From: Neckera pumila
Lineage: Eukaryota; Streptophyta; Bryopsida; Hypnales; Neckeraceae
DNA length: 64,000 nucleotides
Reading direction: 5' to 3'
Assembly (NCBI GenBank): GCA_963969595.1
Contig: OZ018410.1
Location: 42,575,413 to 42,639,412 of the forward strand
The notes beneath the pieces were generated by a model that worked only from the letters and a program-made list of their open reading frames with translations, was not told the origin of the DNA and searched no databases. The position numbers were made by a program, and so were the translations under genes. This document shows positions 62,045-64,000 of the stretch, in pieces; the first letter of the stretch is position 1, and the number at the start of each line of letters is the position of its first letter.

Positions 62045-62208
62045 CCACAGGGAGAACGGGAGGGCGTTTCCCCCGGTGGAAATTTGGGGGTGTGACTTGA
62101 CACACACCCCATTTTCTTAAGATAGAAAGTTTGGGGGGTGAGGGGGGGGTGTCAAGTCACACTCCCAAATTTCCACCGGGGGGTAACACCCTCCTGTTCT
62201 CCCTGTGG
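62045..62208. mobile_element. GC-rich hairpin MITE
   Basis: CCACAGGGAGAACGGGAGGG pairs with its mirror ending at 62208. Pairing continues through CCGGTGGAAATTTGGG and GTGTGACTTGACAC, so almost all 164 bases fold. It is far richer in GC than its surroundings. No target duplication is identified. Confidence 0.8.
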
Positions 62209-62572
62209 TTTTGTTAGTGTGCAATAGTGCAGTAGGGCTTAGTTTTGTTGGGTCAGGTGCAGTGCGCCTGGTTTCAATTTATCGATGGCAAGACGGGCTG
62301 GGTGTTAATTAATCCACGTACCATGTTTTGGCCGTGGTAGCACCTTGGATGGGCTTGTGTACGCCGCAGTAACTTGCACAATTTGCAAGAGCAACTTGGA
62401 TAAGTCCAAATAAAGCTTCGTTGTGGCAAACACTGCTCACAACAAAATTGATGGCAGTATTGTGCCAAAGGTTGGATTTGACATGTTGTACCGTCCTTGC
62501 ATTGCATGGGAGTTTGATGAAACAAATGATGGTCCCCATGCAACATATTTCAAATGAGGTAGGGTAATCTAA

Positions 62573-62711
62573 GGGCCTCTTCACACTATGTCCGTCCAAG
62601 TCGAGAGTCCGTTGTTTCCACCAATCATATTGCAGGGTCCGTTGATTCCACCAATCATATTGCAAAGTCCCACGGCCTCTCGACTTGGACGGACATAGTG
62701 TGAAGAGGCCC
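62573..62711. mobile_element. Tourist-like (PIF/Harbinger) MITE, near-intact
   Basis: GGGCCTCTTCACACTATGTC is mirrored perfectly at 62692-62711, and the inverted repeat extends to about 35 bases (through CGTCCAAGTCGAGAG). The 3-bp duplication TAA flanks it at 62570-62572 and 62712-62714. Two direct copies of TCCACCAATCATATTGCA sit inside. Confidence 0.9.
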
Positions 62712-62856
62712 TAAAAGCGACTACTAACATTTTTGCGTCCTTTAATGTACCAAAAGTGTACATTTCAGCAGGTCGGCCGCTTCTAGTGACCGACCATTGT
62801 CTTTGAAATTCAAAAATTCGAAAAATCGTGACTAATTCCATGAAGGTCCAAAAAAA

Positions 62857-63204
62857 TTGAAACGACTTGGGTTAGATGCCAATTCTATTTTTCTTTCACT
62901 GAAAATTGTTTCAAGGAGGTTCGCTTCCCCCAGAGGGCATTCAGCTCTGAAAAGGTCGCTTGAAGAGCAGACCACGTTACGTTACCTCACTGCAGAAATT
63001 CATGGGACCCATTCTGTTGATGATGCTGTCTGTTATGTCAGAAGATTACAACCCAACTCTTGGCTCCCACCATCTGATCTCCAGTGCCGGCCCAGACAGA
63101 CAAGATATGGATTCAGTATGTTAGAAAAAGCTGCGTCGCTCAGGGTTGGGCAGTTTCTGCAGAGCCGTGACAGAACAGGGCTTGCCGGGACATGGAGTCT
63201 CTAG
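62857..63204 (+). other. Open frame of 115 codons, unidentified
   Basis: It is open from 62857. The part after about 62925 (SLEEQTTLRYLTAEIHGTHS and YGFSMLEKAASLRVGQFLQS) has balanced composition unlike the AT-rich surroundings. Its first ~20 codons overlap a partial repeat F. No motif is recognised; it may be a captured exon fragment or chance. Confidence 0.2.
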
Positions 63205-64000
63205 ATCACCTTGCCATGATCCCCAATTCTCGGCCCACCCGGCGTTGAAGTTGGTTATTTCTAAGGGGAATAAGAGTATGGCAAGTGGGCATTTTAAAAC
63301 TTTTGTTGAGCCGTCCAAAAAGAGGTTGCATTGAATTGGCAATGAAAGCCACATAAGGTAGTCGTGATACCGAAGGGGTGAGACGGCAAAAAGAGGCTAT
63401 CTTTGGAGTTGTCGTAAAGCAAAAAAAAGGTAGTCATTGATGAATTTTTTCGCATGAATGCTACACGTGACCACTTTATTGTTGTACGAAGGGTATTTTG
63501 ATTTAGCAACATCCTTCAAAGAGCAACAACATCAACTAGGGGATGGGCTCTTAAAAACACATTTTTATTTCCAACCTAGAGCGGCTTGCAAGTCGTGAAT
63601 CTAACCATTGTGAATATGACACAAAGGGCCCCTCAAAACAACATTTTTTGAAAATCTTTTTGATGGGCTTCTAAGTGAGGTGCTTTGATGTAGTTGACGT
63701 CATCATAGGGTGACATACCTCCAATCCAATTCTCTTACCATTGCTCCATCATTGTTTGCCACATAAATGATGTGCTTGCTTGGAGAATTTGAGGATCTTT
63801 GTCTTCAATATAGAACCCAAAGCATGCTTTACGTTGAATGACTCTCCCTGCTAGATGCCTCTAGATAAACTTTGTTCCTAAAATAGACAAAGAGCATGAG
63901 CTTTGTAGTGCCTCGATGTTCTATCTATACAAAGAGTGCCTCAGCCATAACTATATTGGGAGCCTTGGATGTATGGCTAATCTAAATTGAGGATTTTCTA
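63205..64000. other. No gene seen
   Basis: Moderately AT-rich sequence with short broken frames and no repeat that I can pair within the window. Confidence 0.4.

Noticed and set aside
62310..62665. 118-codon minus-strand frame
   Set aside because: It runs through the Tourist MITE and flanking sequence, has no domain, and the opposite strand is equally open.
1..64000. CRISPR arrays, rRNA genes, prokaryotic operons
   Set aside because: No spaced direct-repeat array, rRNA signature or operon structure; spliced genes and transposon types show nuclear plant DNA.

Overview
The window is nuclear DNA of a land plant. It is AT-rich, with three spliced protein genes set in a dense bed of DNA transposons, MITEs, fold-back repeats and one LINE fragment. 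The strongest clue to the organism is a complete CFAP299 (FAP299/C4orf22, DUF4464) gene, a cilia and flagella protein that flowering plants are not expected to keep. It points to a plant with swimming sperm. A fern or lycophyte fits best given the low gene density and large repeat-filled introns; a bryophyte, cycad or Ginkgo is not excluded. The species cannot be named from the sequence.

Layout. 1-21.6 kb is all repeats: TTAA-flanked inverted-repeat elements; a truncated LINE (3131-7371) split by a hAT transposon (3282-6735) with a decayed transposase; two copies of a larger repeat F, each carrying a TTAA element at a different point; a Stowaway-like element; a ~860 bp fold-back with a CACTA MITE at its centre; and a 4.1 kb CACTA element (14801-18903). 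21.7-26.4 kb (+) is an 11-exon gene for a plastid-type alpha/beta hydrolase. 27.1-30.1 kb (-) is a 4-exon BAHD acyltransferase. The two genes converge, with about 0.7 kb between them. 30.2-36 kb is intergenic, with hairpins, a second fold-back, an AT microsatellite and a nested TTAA element. 36.0-56.2 kb (+) is CFAP299: 11 exons of 42-113 bp, 735 bp of coding sequence in 20.2 kb, with at least nine transposon-derived blocks in the introns. 56.2-64 kb is repeats plus a GC-richer island (60.7-63.3 kb) with a Tourist MITE, a GC-rich hairpin and unidentified coding-like frames.

The three genes do not form a pathway. The hydrolase is probably a plastid enzyme, the BAHD protein acts in acylation (phenylpropanoid-type) metabolism, and CFAP299 acts in flagella of motile cells.

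The most informative result about mobile DNA is the TTAA family. Two copies of repeat F carry the element at different positions, and each copy supplies the empty site for the other. This shows a TTAA target duplication, which in known superfamilies means piggyBac, Kolobok or Sola3 type transposition, an unusual assignment for a plant genome. All exon joins were read by eye from splice signals, reading phase and remembered protein families; no alignment program was run.
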